Below are positions 13,734 through 25,174 of a stretch of 64,000 bases of DNA, in pieces. Numbering within the stretch: the stretch's first letter is position 1; each line of letters starts with the position of its first letter. Position numbers and translations under genes: made by a program. The stretch spans positions 3,288,501-3,352,500 of the forward strand of contig SMMW01000614.1 in assembly GCA_004794655.1 (NCBI GenBank). Reading direction: 5' to 3'. The notes under the pieces were generated by a model. The model was not told the origin of the DNA. It saw only the letters and a program-made list of their open reading frames with translations, and made no database searches. The stretch comes from Marisa cornuarietis (taxonomy: Eukaryota > Mollusca > Gastropoda > Architaenioglossa > Ampullariidae).

Positions 13734-13905
13734 AAGCTTTGGTCTGCTTCACTTCCAAACTGTCCCAGAGCAGCTTCACAGACAGGCCGTAGTTTCCCTC
13801 TTTATGGCGGCTGTGACTGTCAGGAGCCTGCACGCGCACCCGCTTGGATGGCAAGTTTGCCAGGCCATATCCCTGGACATCAAAAGACTGCGTCCGCGGC
13901 GACAT
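13734..13905 (-). CDS. Possible first coding exon, minus strand, ambiguous
   Basis: ATG in a favourable context (GGAAATGTC) opens 57 codons to a GTAAAA donor (phase 1). The product is MSPRTQSFDVQGYGLANLPS, then a basic linker, then LSVKLLWDSLEVKQTKA. The words DVQGYGLANLPS recall the turn motif of B9 (C2-like) domains of ciliary proteins, but this is too short to claim. The opposite strand is also open here (13681-13927), with a good acceptor (CTCTTTCCGTTGCAG) and donor (TTTCAG|GTACAC). Strand is therefore undecided. Confidence 0.22.
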
Positions 13906-13969
13906 TTCCGCTGCTAACTGCTTTCAGGTACACAGACCTCGGACTCACAGACTGTCAACCATCTTAACC

Positions 13970-15295
13970 GACAGGAGAACGGATTCAGCTACCGGTAAAT
14001 ATGAACGTTACAATAAAATGAGCCATAAATAATTAGCATCGTCGCAAATTTTAAATAGGTAGCCCACAGCAAATTATTCTTTAACTAACACAAATTCTGC
14101 ACATTTTACGTTTTAACTTGAATGTAATTATTTAGCACTCCACTTGAATAATCTACAAGAAGATTTAATTTTCAAAATCTGTAAATACTGAACATTAACG
14201 TTAAGCATAAATACACAACTAACTTTAAATACTTAGCTTTCTCAAAAACTATACCTTATTAGCCACAAAGGCTGAAAATAGGTAACTTAAGCTTATTATA
14301 ACCTGCCTTCAAACTAAACCATAATATAAATGTACAATGTCAATCTTCAAGCAACACCTCTTCTTAAGAGAAGTAGGTTCTTGAACGTAAGCAAAAAAAA
14401 AAAAAATAAAATAAAATAAATGAAAAATAAATAAATAAATAAAAAATAAAAAAAATTATTTGTCGGTTCTGTAAGACTTCACTACTTACAATTTCATGTA
14501 CAATTCAGGTCTGGAATTGAATTCTCACCACGTCCACCGCTTCTGCCCTGGACACAACAACATTTATTTTACGTGTAATTTGATTAAAGTTATAAGACAC
14601 TTTTCCCCCACTTGTTTGTCTTTTAAAGACACCATAACCTGCTTTGGAATTTTCATGTAATTAGTTTCCTTTCTCTGAAGTTTGCTTGATGTAAATAAAT
14701 GGCCATCGAAAGTTTCCGAACCTTGCGTGATTCAAAACGTTCATCGATGCCCGTTAAAAGCTCTGTCAGTGATGGAGTCGTTGCTTTTCTCTCTTAACGT
14801 CAAGATATCAGAAGCTGGCAAAGCATTTAGGCCGGTGGTTTGAAAAACAACTGAATTAGACATAGAAGAATGTTTTTCCCATTGAGTGGTTTGTCTGTAA
14901 ACTTCCGCGTGCCACCCAGCGACTGTTTGGACTTGTCATTGATTGTCTAAGACCATGTCGATGAGGAGTCAATAAGACAGAGTGCTTATCGTCAAATTAT
15001 TCATAAGCGTTATTTAGAGAATAAGATTCTCAATGAAAAGGTCTCTTTTCACATGAATATTTTAGGCGTTTTGGGGAGATTTCAGACATGCTGACAAAAC
15101 ACCGTTCTAGTGCAATATTTCTTTTTCTCATACATACTAACATGGATCGATTATTGAAATTTGGTTTCTCATTAATAAAATGCTAACTGAGGGACCCGGG
15201 GTCCTGTGGGTGATGTCGAGTCTCATGACAGACTGTCAGCGCACAGTGCAGATCAAAGGAAGATTGAGAGATAAACATTGTGTTGGTGCCATCTG
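13970..15295. other. AT-rich, nothing recognised
   Basis: A-rich (AAAT)n at 14393-14460. No exon or repeat family seen. Confidence 0.5.
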
Positions 15296-15296
15296 C

Positions 15297-15380
15297 CACT
15301 CACTCACTCACTCACTCACTCACTCACTCACTCACTCACTCACTCACTCACTCACTCACTCACTCACTCACTCACTCACT
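15297..15380. repeat. (ACTC)21 microsatellite
   Basis: A perfect tetranucleotide run. Confidence 0.95.
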
Positions 15381-15724
15381 GTCCAAGTTTGCGCTGCGTA
15401 GTAGATATTTTCCGTTCACTAGCGGCTACCCCTAACATCTGAAGTAAAAATTAAAAAAACACAACAAGCCAGAACAAAAGACATACTTCTGAGCAATATA
15501 CACAAATCAAAAATAATGCATGAACTTCCTGTAGACGACAGAAATGTTCCTTCAAAATATGATTGCAATATTCCATGGCTCAGTGACCACAAGACATCCG
15601 TCCAAACACGCTTTAAAATTATCTTTCAATGAGTATTAACATCACACACAGATTCATATTACATTAAGAGCAAAAGTATTTATGATCGCATACAATATAC
15701 AACTGTGAGTGTACGTATTTGTGA

Positions 15725-15726
<2 letters not shown>

Positions 15727-15763
<37 letters not shown>

Positions 15764-15822
15764 TATTACTCATTATCTGCGGGCGCGCGCGCGCGTGTGT
15801 GTGTGTGTGTGTGCGCGTGCGT
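15727..15822. repeat. (GT)n and (GC)n(GT)n microsatellites
   Basis: (GT)18 at 15727-15762 and GGGCGCGCGCGCGCG-(TG)n-CGCGTGCG at 15781-15821. Alternating purine-pyrimidine sequence, a Z-DNA-prone composition. Confidence 0.95.
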
Positions 15823-16140
15823 AAGCATGGACATGGTTGAATGACTTTTTTTTATTACGTCTCAAATGCTAAATTATCGTGTTATGTGTTTTTAAATATT
15901 ATGTACATTTCTAAGACTGTAATAGTACGTCGTTTATGTTCGTGAGACTATAACATTGTACATTATCGTATTTCTTGTAAACGTATCATTAGTATTAAAT
16001 TTATAATTATTTACTTTTTCATTAGCAATCAACATTAACATTAATCTGGTAGCTTTGTCTTATTTCTCCTGATGTTCCAAGCGATCAGTCTCAGGCAGAC
16101 TATCATGACACATTGGCGAGGACGATGTGCGAGCTCTCGC

Positions 16141-16400
16141 GCCAGTTGCACAACACGTTTCTAAACCTTAAAACTGTTCTAAAGAAGCAAAATCTCTTCT
16201 TAGACATTTTGATGCATTGCAGAAAAACATACAAAAAATTGTACTGACAGGACGGAAAGTCAGACTTAAACAACTTGATCTTACTTAAAGCAGTTTTAGT
16301 TTTAAAAATTCTAAAATTGCGGTGTGCACTTTAAACTAATTATCTAAAAAGAGTTAAGGCCTAAAAGTTTTTAAAATTAGAAATGTGTTGTGCAACTGGC
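16141..16400. mobile_element. 260-bp MITE with GCCAGTTGCACAACAC termini
   Basis: The left end GCCAGTTGCACAACAC at 16141 is matched by its inverse GTGTTGTGCAACTGGC ending at 16400. Similarity continues inwards for about eight more bases with one mismatch (GTTTCTAA versus ATTTCTAA). The interior is AT-rich and non-coding. No convincing target-site duplication was found, so the superfamily is left open. Confidence 0.7.
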
Positions 16401-17094
16401 CCCTCGACTCTACAAAACGAGGCGGCAGGCAGGAGTTTCTAGCTCCAGGTTACCCTGCGTGGAGCTGGTGGTAAACAGTTCCCTCCCTGGCTAAATAACC
16501 CACGATAAAGCGAGAATTCAGCACACTGCTCTCGCTGCCCCATAACCCTAAATCTTCCTAAGCTTGGAGAAGAAGCAGAACAAATTTGTGGGTCAGGCCG
16601 ATGTTCGGGGGGAGTTTTAGGTCAAGTCCTTGCTTAGTTCTCGGTCAAAGGATGACAAGCTAGTGACGTGTCTTTCATCAGTTAACCGGGCAAGTATTGT
16701 TGAAGGTTTGTATGCCGATGTATTTGTCAATACAGTGGGGTTTTTGTCACTTCGGCATTTTGCTTGAACTGCCCTGGCCATGGCAACTTATCATGATAAT
16801 ATTTGTTCTGTATCATCTGTCGGTCTTCCAGTTCATGACACGTGCCTTCCCAGGTCACACTTGCCATCAAAGAGATTTGAATTTCTTTAAAAAGTAATCA
16901 CCTAACCTGACTGCACACATGAGAAAGAAAACGGCTTTAACTGTGAAGATAGAAGTGGCCGTGCTGTGTGTTAGACAGAGCTAGAGGTTTGGAGGAAGCG
17001 AAGGTGAAGTACAGTTAGCAGAAGCCTGCGAAACATTTCATTGATTCATCCCTTGACTGGTATTAACGAACAGTTATGTAGGTCCGCTGGTCGG

Positions 17095-17282
17095 TGGTGG
17101 TGGTGGTGGTGGGGGGGGGAACAACTGGAGGGACGCAGGGATTGAGAAAATTCGCTTGTCTTGAGCGGTGGTCAGCAGGTCCTTCATGGTTTTACCGGTC
17201 CTTCCCTTTGCCACCCAGTTCCTCCACTGTCCAAAGTATAGCAGCGGATACAACACAGAAGTCACATCCCACACGTAGATGA
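17095..17282 (-). mobile_element. Non-LTR retrotransposon 3' tail fragment
   Basis: The minus strand encodes QWRNWVAKGRTGKTMKDLLT, then TAQDK, the carboxy-terminal words of the same LINE type found at 22.8 and 27.1 kb (compare NWLESGPTNLLTIA). It is followed by a proline-rich tail from a GGT run. Only about 190 bp survive, bounded by a (CA)n tract. Confidence 0.55.
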
Positions 17283-17287
17283 AACTG

Positions 17288-17290
<3 letters not shown>

Positions 17291-17351
<61 letters not shown>
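17291..17351. repeat. (CA)30 microsatellite
   Basis: A perfect dinucleotide run next to the LINE tail fragment at 17.1 kb. Confidence 0.95.
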
Positions 17352-17352
<1 letters not shown>

Positions 17353-17369
17353 ACACTTCAGAAAATGCC

Positions 17370-19800
17370 TTCCTAAGCAAAAACCAAACTACAGAAAACA
17401 TTTTTACGATCCGTTCTATTTTTTAGACATCAGGTACAGTTATTCTGCAATCAGCAAGGGAGACAAATTGCAGTTTAAACCAAAAGCGTACTGAACTGTC
17501 AATACACAAAGAGAATCTGAGCGAAAAGACAAGGGGGAGGGAGAAAGGGAGAGTTACTGACGATTTTTTTTTATCTTAGAGCACTTTACTGAATACATAT
17601 TTTTTTAAAAAGTCGACAAGCAAAGGATTTATGAAGCGACCAGATTTAGTAGGCAATCCGTGCATTGATTTTGTTTTTAGGTGCAGCGAAGACAGAGGAG
17701 ACTGTGAAAGAAAGACGACTGGTTGTCGATAACTCTGGTTGGGAAAGACAAGGTGGTGGCGACAGAGATCGGAAATGTTTTATCGGAGACATGGCAAAAA
17801 GGAGTCTTCAGTGAGAAGGGCAGCGAACTAGAATTTCATCTTCAGTCTGTCTGCAACACGGGCGACATATTTTTAGCTTCGTTTCTCCTTCTCTCTCTCT
17901 TTCTCTCATTCAATATCTCATCCCCTCTATTCTACCTCCACTCTGAATTTTTTCACCTTCATTCTTCTCTACTACTTTAATACAATAATAATAATAATAT
18001 AAGTAATTTAATATAATACTATTTAATATATTATTATTTTGGTAAGATTTTCTATGACTGCTGGGGTTTTTTTTTTTAGCACACCCCTTCGCCAAAAGAC
18101 ACGTTAAACACAACATCAAAGTATGTTGCACCGCATTATTTAATAAACGTCTTCAAAAGGTTTAATAAATATTTGCAGACAAATTGTTTGAAGAACTAAA
18201 TTCCGTGCTAACGTTTAGGACAACGAACCGATCGCCATTTACACTTGCAAAATAATTTTAGAGGAAAATCACAGGCATAAAAAACAAAGGGAACAAAATT
18301 TTCCTGCCATTTGCAATATTAAACCGTTTTGTGTCTCTTGAGAAGTGAGTTAAGCTGATAATAAGTTTTTGAAAAGTTAGGCTTGAGTGTCTGAGTATGT
18401 ATTATGTGTATTGCCACGGAATTCTAGACTGTTGAACCGAATACTGTAAATGATCGTTTGATGAAAGTTGACATGGAACACTTTAAGGGTTTTAAAAGAG
18501 AGATTAGGTGAAAGAGAGAGGGAGAAATAGAGAAAGCGGGCGTTTAGGAAATACTTAGCTCTCCGTGACCTTTGATCTTATTCAGAATACTCAGGTGGAA
18601 AAAAAGAAGAACAAAAAGAAAATATCAGGGTAAAACGTGAACCGAGAAACCTCTCTCTAACCATACTGTAAATGATTGTGCTAATGTAAAGCCTATCGAA
18701 TCCCTTTCACGACAAACCCAGAAGACCCTTCGTTCTGTCAATTCGGGACCCTCCCTCCCGCCCCTACAACTGATGAGATCCTTGTCAGTGATGAGCAAAA
18801 GGTGTCGCCAATTACTCCGGACCGATTCCTTCTCGAGAATTCGGGCCAACGAGAGACAAGCGGCTGAAGAATCGAACCGAATATAAGTGTGCGAATATAA
18901 GTGTGCGAATAATTGTTGCGTCAGCGCCACACGTCCGGCATCTGCCCGAGCGATTGTTCACACGAGGGTCAAAGGGTAAAAGGGGGAGTCATTGAGTGCG
19001 TACTAGCATTACAGAAAAAAAACAAAAAAATTTATAATAATGGCAGACCATTCCCAAGACGTGAGATTGGGAGGGACGGGATGGAAGGTGGTTGGCACAT
19101 ACGAGAATGCAGTGCAGGGGGCGTAAAAGAGTCCAGCAAACTTCTTTGCCGGAAGGGGAAGTAAGAACCAAAAAAGCGCCCGGAACTCTTGTCCTTGTGT
19201 GCCACTAAGAAAAACGGCACAAGAATACAATGAAAAAGTTGGATACTGGAGAAAGAAAAAGAAAACAAACTTAAGAGTGTGTGAGTTTTATTTTATTAGG
19301 TGTGTTTATTTAATGGATCAGCGCGCCAGTCTTTTTCGCTTGGGTCACATGCTCGTCAGGTTGTCATCGTCTCGTCCTGACTTTTACCAGGACTATGCTG
19401 CCTCGTCTTTTCAGGGATAAAAGTCACTAAGCGTCTCGCGAAGAACGAGTTTTGATTGGATTTCTGGAAGGGAGGAAGCTGCTATCGGCGTCAATGAAGG
19501 GGGAGGACCGCTGTGCCAAAATGCACGCGGAAATGCAATTTTAAGCCCTTTCCTGCCCAGACACAAAACTCTTTGGGCAAAAATTAGAAGCATTATCTCC
19601 AGCAAAATTTTAAGAAGAAAAAATATCACGACAAGGAAATTCAGTGCTTGCAGTTATTTGCTTCCGTGAGCTGAGGTTTGTATTGATATCGAGAATTATC
19701 GCACTGCAGCCCTTAACTGTAGATCTGCCCTCCATGCTGCAAGTGGAACTACGCCAGCATACCTGAATTTAATCGAATAATGCGTCGAGCTGCTGTTGAC
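17370..19800. other. No supported gene
   Basis: Contains one strong minus acceptor (CCTTGTCTTTTCGCTCAG near 17518) followed by only 30 codons to a stop. On the plus strand, an acceptor near 17680 (ATTTTGTTTTTAG) is followed by about 23 codons. Neither could be supported as an exon. Confidence 0.4.
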
Positions 19801-21470
19801 AAGCAGTCGACAAGATCGACGAGAAGATTTTTTTTAATAAAAAAAGCTGGTTCTGCGCATGCGTGGTACTGCCTTCTTTCCATGTCTGTGACTTTAATGT
19901 GTCTTTGACGCGCCTGTATGCGACCCTCGTCACAAACGAGACCGCTCTGGCAGTGCTCGCAGCACGAAACGGACGGCGAGGTCTCCCATCATCTCCCGCA
20001 GTCCCAGAGTTGCGTTTGTCGTTGTCGGGCCTTGCGGCAGTCGCAGCAGCTTGGTTGGCAGGCGGCACCCGCCCGGTCTTTTTCTTCGCTGGTCTTGGCT
20101 GCTGTCGGCACGCACAGGAACTCTGCCAACGTGGTGCTAGCAGCTGTTGCGGGACGTGCGAACCAAGGATTCTTCTTTTTTTTTTTTGCCTTGCGTCTTC
20201 AACTTCTGTGCCAAAGGCTAACCTGCCCCCCACCTCCACTCACCCCATGATCTGCCCCGTTTGGTCCTCCCCCTCCCCCCTCGATCCCTGCCTCTTTCTT
20301 TTGTGGCGGGCGTCGTAGCGGGCGGCACCGGCGTTGTTCTTCTTCAATGAGGCGCACAGGATAGTGCGCGTGTTGCACGTGCTGGCCTGTCCAGCGCCGT
20401 CGTGACGGTTGGCGTTCTGGCAACTACACAGGTGGCAAAAGAGAGGTGGACACATCAGGTGCGGCATCACAGAGGGAAGGACCTCGCACACACGCGTACT
20501 TTTCTTCTCCCAAACCCCCACCACTGTCCTGTCAACCCGATGCGCTCAGTGAATCCGAGGATTGATTTTTTTAAATTAAAGACTGAAGTTTACCCAGGAT
20601 TATCTCATGTTGCTGGCTTATCGGTTTGGACTGAAGGAATGCTAAGTAGCTTGTCGTGAAGGCCAGGGGAGAGAGTGAGTATCCGTACAACTGAAGGACC
20701 CTAGACCGCTGGCTGACTGTGTTCATGATGTAACCGCATTCTCCTGTCAGCTTCCAAAACGTTTGTTGTTGGGACAGTGATTTTGCTGGGCCGTGGATCA
20801 GACATCTTCCAAACAAACTACAGTCTCTTACTCACCAGCCTGTCTTCCATTTCTTGTCCGGCGTTTCAGACGGACGTAAAAAAAATAAATAAAATAATAA
20901 TAACGATAACCGGAGCTGTGCTGCTGTTGCTCGAAAGACAACCGACAACCTGTTGGAATGTGCAGACCACCGCCTCTCAGGTGACAGATGACTCACTGGC
21001 AGCACTAACATCGGCGTAAAGCGAGACTGCAGCGAAATGCGTTTGCTGACTGGGGGCTGTACGTGATCGTAACGTGAACTGCGCAGTCTGCACCGGGGTG
21101 CAGCATCCTTCTTGCGCTCGCAAAAGTCGAGGAAGCGTGTCGACGAACTATCCGCACCCACAAACAGAGAGAGGCGACGCGATACAAGAATTACGGCGAC
21201 ATCCTGAGTGTGTTACAGATGTAACTCAATGTCTCGGCTGTGGATTGTGTGAACGTGAGTGCCAAAACCTACTGAAACTACTAAAATCAATTAGTAAAAC
21301 GTATGTGCATGGAAGACCCGTTTACGCAGACATTTTGTGTCACGTGACACCATTTCCTCAAAGAAGGCGTTACCGAGCGTCGGCAAGAGTACAGAGTTGG
21401 GGAAAAAAAACTGCAGCAACTGTTGCTAGCAAAGTTAGCTTGATGCCATGAGTGACAACCTGGTGGCTTG
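19800..21470. other. CpG-rich stretch upstream of the CAG repeat
   Basis: Many CpG dinucleotides and frames open on both strands (19769-20239 minus, 19863-20318 plus). A consensus donor GTGAGTGCC occurs at 21254, the same nine bases as at 21765. This suits a promoter or leader region for a plus-strand gene containing the 21586-21764 exon. No coding exon was assigned. Confidence 0.3.

Positions 21471-21471
<1 letters not shown>

Positions 21472-21525
<54 letters not shown>
21472..21525 (+). repeat. (CAG)18 trinucleotide tract
   Basis: Eighteen uninterrupted CAG units, followed after a few codons by four more. It is open as polyserine, polyalanine or polyglutamine, depending on frame. The glutamine frame continues into the exon candidate at 21586-21764 but has a TGA just upstream (21469-21471). 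Confidence 0.95.
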
Positions 21526-21529
<4 letters not shown>

Positions 21530-21585
21530 GATTGGAATCACTGCAGCAGCAGCAGTCGCAACACCATCCTTCCCCACCTACACAG

Positions 21586-21764
21586 GTTCTTTGCCTCTGC
21601 TGTCGCCACGTCTCTCACCCAGATCTCGCCAACGGTTCGCTCCCCGTGATCAGCTTTGTGAGAACATTTCTGTGTGAACAGTTGGACACCAGCAGCGAGA
21701 CGGAGCGGCTTAAGAGGAGGATGTACCTACCTGTCGCAGGAAACTTCAACGAGCACCAGAACAT
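21586..21764 (+). CDS. Exon candidate next to the CAG repeat, unidentified
   Basis: A 179-bp open segment, phase 0 in and 2 out. The acceptor is TCCTTCCCCACCTACACAG and the donor consensus-like (AACAT|GTGAGT). The product starts VLCLCCRHVSHPDLANG, continues VISFVRTFLCEQLDTSSE and ends RRMYLPVAGNFNEHQN. It looks like a genuine protein segment. The frame also runs back through four glutamines and the CAG tract, so the exon may instead begin inside the repeat: an in-frame TGA at 21469-21471 sits just before it. The surrounding 19.8-21.5 kb is CpG-rich, consistent with the 5' part of a gene. I do not recognise the family. Confidence 0.35.
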
Positions 21765-22499
21765 GTGAGTGCCAGGTAGTGGACACAGGGCTGAGGGTCT
21801 GAAGATCAGGTGACACAGACAGGGGAATTTAGTTTTACAACCAGATTGCGGCCGGGGGATTGTGGGTAGGAGGAGGAGGGTAGGAATCACATCGGTGGGA
21901 CAATTGGAGGATTATGGTTGACAGAAAGGTGTCATCGCTAGTGGGAGAGTGAGTAGAAATCACGTACAGGTGATACAGAGAGGGGGTTACGATCGACGAA
22001 CAGGGTTGCGAGAGTGAGACTAAACGGAATCCAAATGAAATGAAGTGGGGAGGAACTAAGACTGACGACCAGGTGTCACAGAAAAGGAGGAGGGGGTAGT
22101 TTTGACACAGGGTCAGATCACAGTGGGGTTCACGAATAACGGCCAGGTATTATAGAAAAGGAGCTGTGGGGTTGTCTTGGTGGTGGTGAGGCGGTTTTAG
22201 GACTCACGACCAGACGACAACGTGGTTATGACAGACGACAATATTTTTCAATGATACGGTTATGACGGGCAACCGGACCATACAACGAAATCTTTAGGGT
22301 TGATAGAAACCACGTGATTGAAACTCTCCAGGAAGAATCATTTACGGAAAAGCTATCGGTAGGATTAGAATGTACACCATAGCTGTTTATGATATATATT
22401 TTTTGACATGCGAATAAATTAGTGGCTATACTGCAGAGATCCCAATCTGAGGTATGGGCGGCGGAAGTGGGGGAAAGGAGCTCCATAGTTTATTATCTG

Positions 22500-22615
22500 A
22501 ATAGTTTGCTTGACATCATGGCAGAGGGTCGTCGGTTCAAAGTTCACTCGGGTCAGTGACTAAAAAATGAACTCCCTTTGTCCACCCGTCAATGAAGTGT
22601 AACTCCTGTGTAATA
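22500..22615 (+). mobile_element. Possible SINE fragment
   Basis: TGGCAGAGGGTCGTCGGTTC carries a B-box-like GGTTCAAAGTTC, followed by CTCGGGTCAGTGACT and a T-rich end. It resembles the second half of a tRNA-derived SINE head. Weak. Confidence 0.3.
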
Positions 22616-22829
22616 ATAGTTTGTTTTTTTTTTTGCTATACTGAGATGAACCGAATAGTTATTTCGTATTTGGTGATACATACGAATTTAAAGCTGTTTT
22701 CTAAATGAGAGAGGGAGAGAGAGAGAGAGACCAATGAAAATGAGAGAAGAGTGGTGGATGCCACCGTCCAAGTGACGAGCCGTACAAGACCTGAATGAGC
22801 TCAGTATTGTTGAATAGCCCAATAGGAAC

Positions 22830-23430
22830 GCTTTTTTCTCACAGCACTGGGCTTTGGTACAGTGTGGTTCCTCTCCTCGGCACTGTTCAACATCTTTTTG
22901 TAGACCATCACACGACCATTACACCTTCGTTTCTGTCAGTGGCAGGCTCAAATACAACCCTGATGGCAGGAACCAAATGGGAACTGCAAGACTTTACCAA
23001 CTCAATGGCTCATGGTGGAAATAAATATGGACTCTGCTTGTTGATACAGAGAGGAGACGAGAATACATGCACTGGAGACTGAAAAATCTGCTCTGAATAT
23101 CGTACAAGAAAAGCAAAGCTGTTGATTGTGTACGACACACTCTTGTCACTCTCATAGGACTCCAGGAACCTCTTCTGTCAACAGTGAACCGACTCAGGCT
23201 TGTGTAGTTTGACAGACACAACCCACTAACACCGTCCTTCATGGTACCTTGGAGGTAGTGAGGGGTCGACAGGGGGAAGAATTGGCTTGAAAGTGGACCT
23301 ACAAACCTGCTCACTATCGCAACAAGAGTCAAACCATTTCAGACTAAAGCCTTGTTTGTCCAGTTGTCTTCCCCAGCAACTAGTACTAACAGACCGACAT
23401 CACCCCTCGTCAGCTGGTCAGCGGCGGATG
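22830..23430 (+). mobile_element. Non-LTR retrotransposon 3' fragment
   Basis: Same element type as at 27.1-28.8 kb. Pieces in different frames: FLSSALFNIFL (about 22870-22905), LMAGTKWELQDFTNSMAHG (22960-23015), PQEPLLSTVNRLRL (about 23160-23200), then GKNWLESGPTNLLTIATR (23270-23325). The stretch between the reverse-transcriptase core and the tail is deleted. Stops and frameshifts are frequent, so it is inactive. Confidence 0.7.
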
Positions 23431-24106
23431 CGGAAAACAATCTCATTATACTTCGAGAATGGAACCAATGATTTTAGGCATGCTGTCTCCCGCGGGCTTT
23501 AAGCATCAAGCAATAGAGGAGCATGATGGACACGATTAACTGTGAACAAAAGATTTATTGGCTTTTAAAGCTATATCGTAAAACAATTTTATTATTTCTG
23601 CAGTGAGTGGAACGAGGGAAAGAGAGACAGAAAAAAGACAGGGCAGAGGGGGGTAATGAGTCACGATAGTAGTGCCCTAACGGATGCACTTCTTCCTTAT
23701 CACAAAATCTGATTAGGTCAAACAGCGAATCTGAAATCAGGGCAAAGGTAATCTTTACTTTGATGAGACTGTTGATGACATGTTCTAAAATTCCTTTGTC
23801 TTTTCGATGGTCCTGGTCTTAATAATAAACATGAATACCACTCTTGAGAAAGATATTTAGAAGGGAAAGGATGGTCACCGACTTTTAAAGTAGTCGGAAT
23901 TTCTTCCCGAGGTTGTTTCCGCTGCATTTCCATTCCCGGAGCCACTAGGCCAATCGGGTGACTGGAAATTGCACCTTTGTGTCTAAGGGGAATAAAGTAT
24001 TTGCATAAAGACAGAGTTCTGCGCGAAACAAAAGCCAGTAATGTCATGGATTGTCCTGAGTCGAGTTTCGGCACACATCTATATATCGGTAAGCTTTCCA
24101 TCATCT

Positions 24107-25170
24107 ACTTGGTAAGGCCGACAGATCAATCTCAGGAAGGCTGACACATCCATCTCGGTAAGGCTGACACATCTCTCTTAGTAAGGCTGACACATCAATC
24201 TCGGTAAGGCTGACACATCTCTCTTAGTAAGGCTGACACATCTCTTTTAGTAAGGCTGACACATCAGTCTCGGTAAGGCTGACACATCTCTCTTAGTAAG
24301 GCTGACACATCTCTCTTAGTAAGGCTGACACATCTCTCTTAGTATGGCTGACACATCTCTCTTAGTAAGGCTGACACATCTCTCTTAGTATAGCTGACAC
24401 ATCGATCTCGGTAAGGCTGACACATCTCTCTTAGTAAGGCTGACACATCTCTCTTAGTAAGGCTGACACATCTCTCTTAGTAAGGCTGACACATCTCTCA
24501 GTAAGGCTGACACATCTCTCTTAGTAAGGCTGACACATAAATCTCGGTAAGACTGACACATCTCTCTTAGTAAGGCTGACACATCAATCTCGGTAAGACT
24601 GACACATCTCTCAGTAAAGCTGACACATATCTTAGTAAGGCTGACACATCTCTCAATAAGGCTGGCACATCTCTCTTAGTAAGGCTGACACATCAATCTC
24701 GGTAAGGCTGACACATCAATCTCGGTAAGGCTGACACATCTCTCTTAGTAAAGCTGACACATCTCTCAGTAAGGCTAATACATCAATCTCGGTAAGACCG
24801 ACACATTTCTCTTAGTAAGGCTGACACATCTCTCAGTAAGGCTGACGCATCTATCTTGGAGAGGCTGACACATCAATCTCGGTAAGACTGACACATCTCT
24901 CTTAGTAAGGCTGACACATCTCTCTTAGTAAAGCTGACACATCTATCTCGGTAAGGCTGACAAATAAATCTCGGTAAGGCTGTCACTGCTGCTCTGACAC
25001 GCTTGACACATTTATCTGGGTAAGTCTTCATACATTTATCTCTTTAAGGGTAATAGCAATCTCGGTAAGAATGATGAATCTAGTTTGTTTAAGGCCGACA
25101 CAGCTATTTTAGTAATTGTGACACATTTGTCTTGGTAAAGCTTGACAGATACATCTTAATAAGGCTAAAT
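24107..25170. repeat. 23-bp tandem repeat (satellite), about 45 copies
   Basis: Consensus AAGGCTGACACATC plus a variable end. Three unit types alternate: ending TCTCTTAGT (23 bp), ending AATCTCGGT (23 bp), and a short one ending TCTCAGT (21 bp). Copies are clean from about 24170 to 24980 and decay to about 25170. No coding frame runs through it. Confidence 0.95.
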
Positions 25171-25174
25171 TACA

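Noticed and set aside
19769..20318. Overlapping 150-codon frames on both strands
   Set aside because: CpG-rich DNA is poor in stop codons. No splice sites or recognisable domain on either strand.
24107..25170. CRISPR-like repeat array
   Set aside because: The repeats are directly tandem, with no unique spacers, and the window is eukaryotic.
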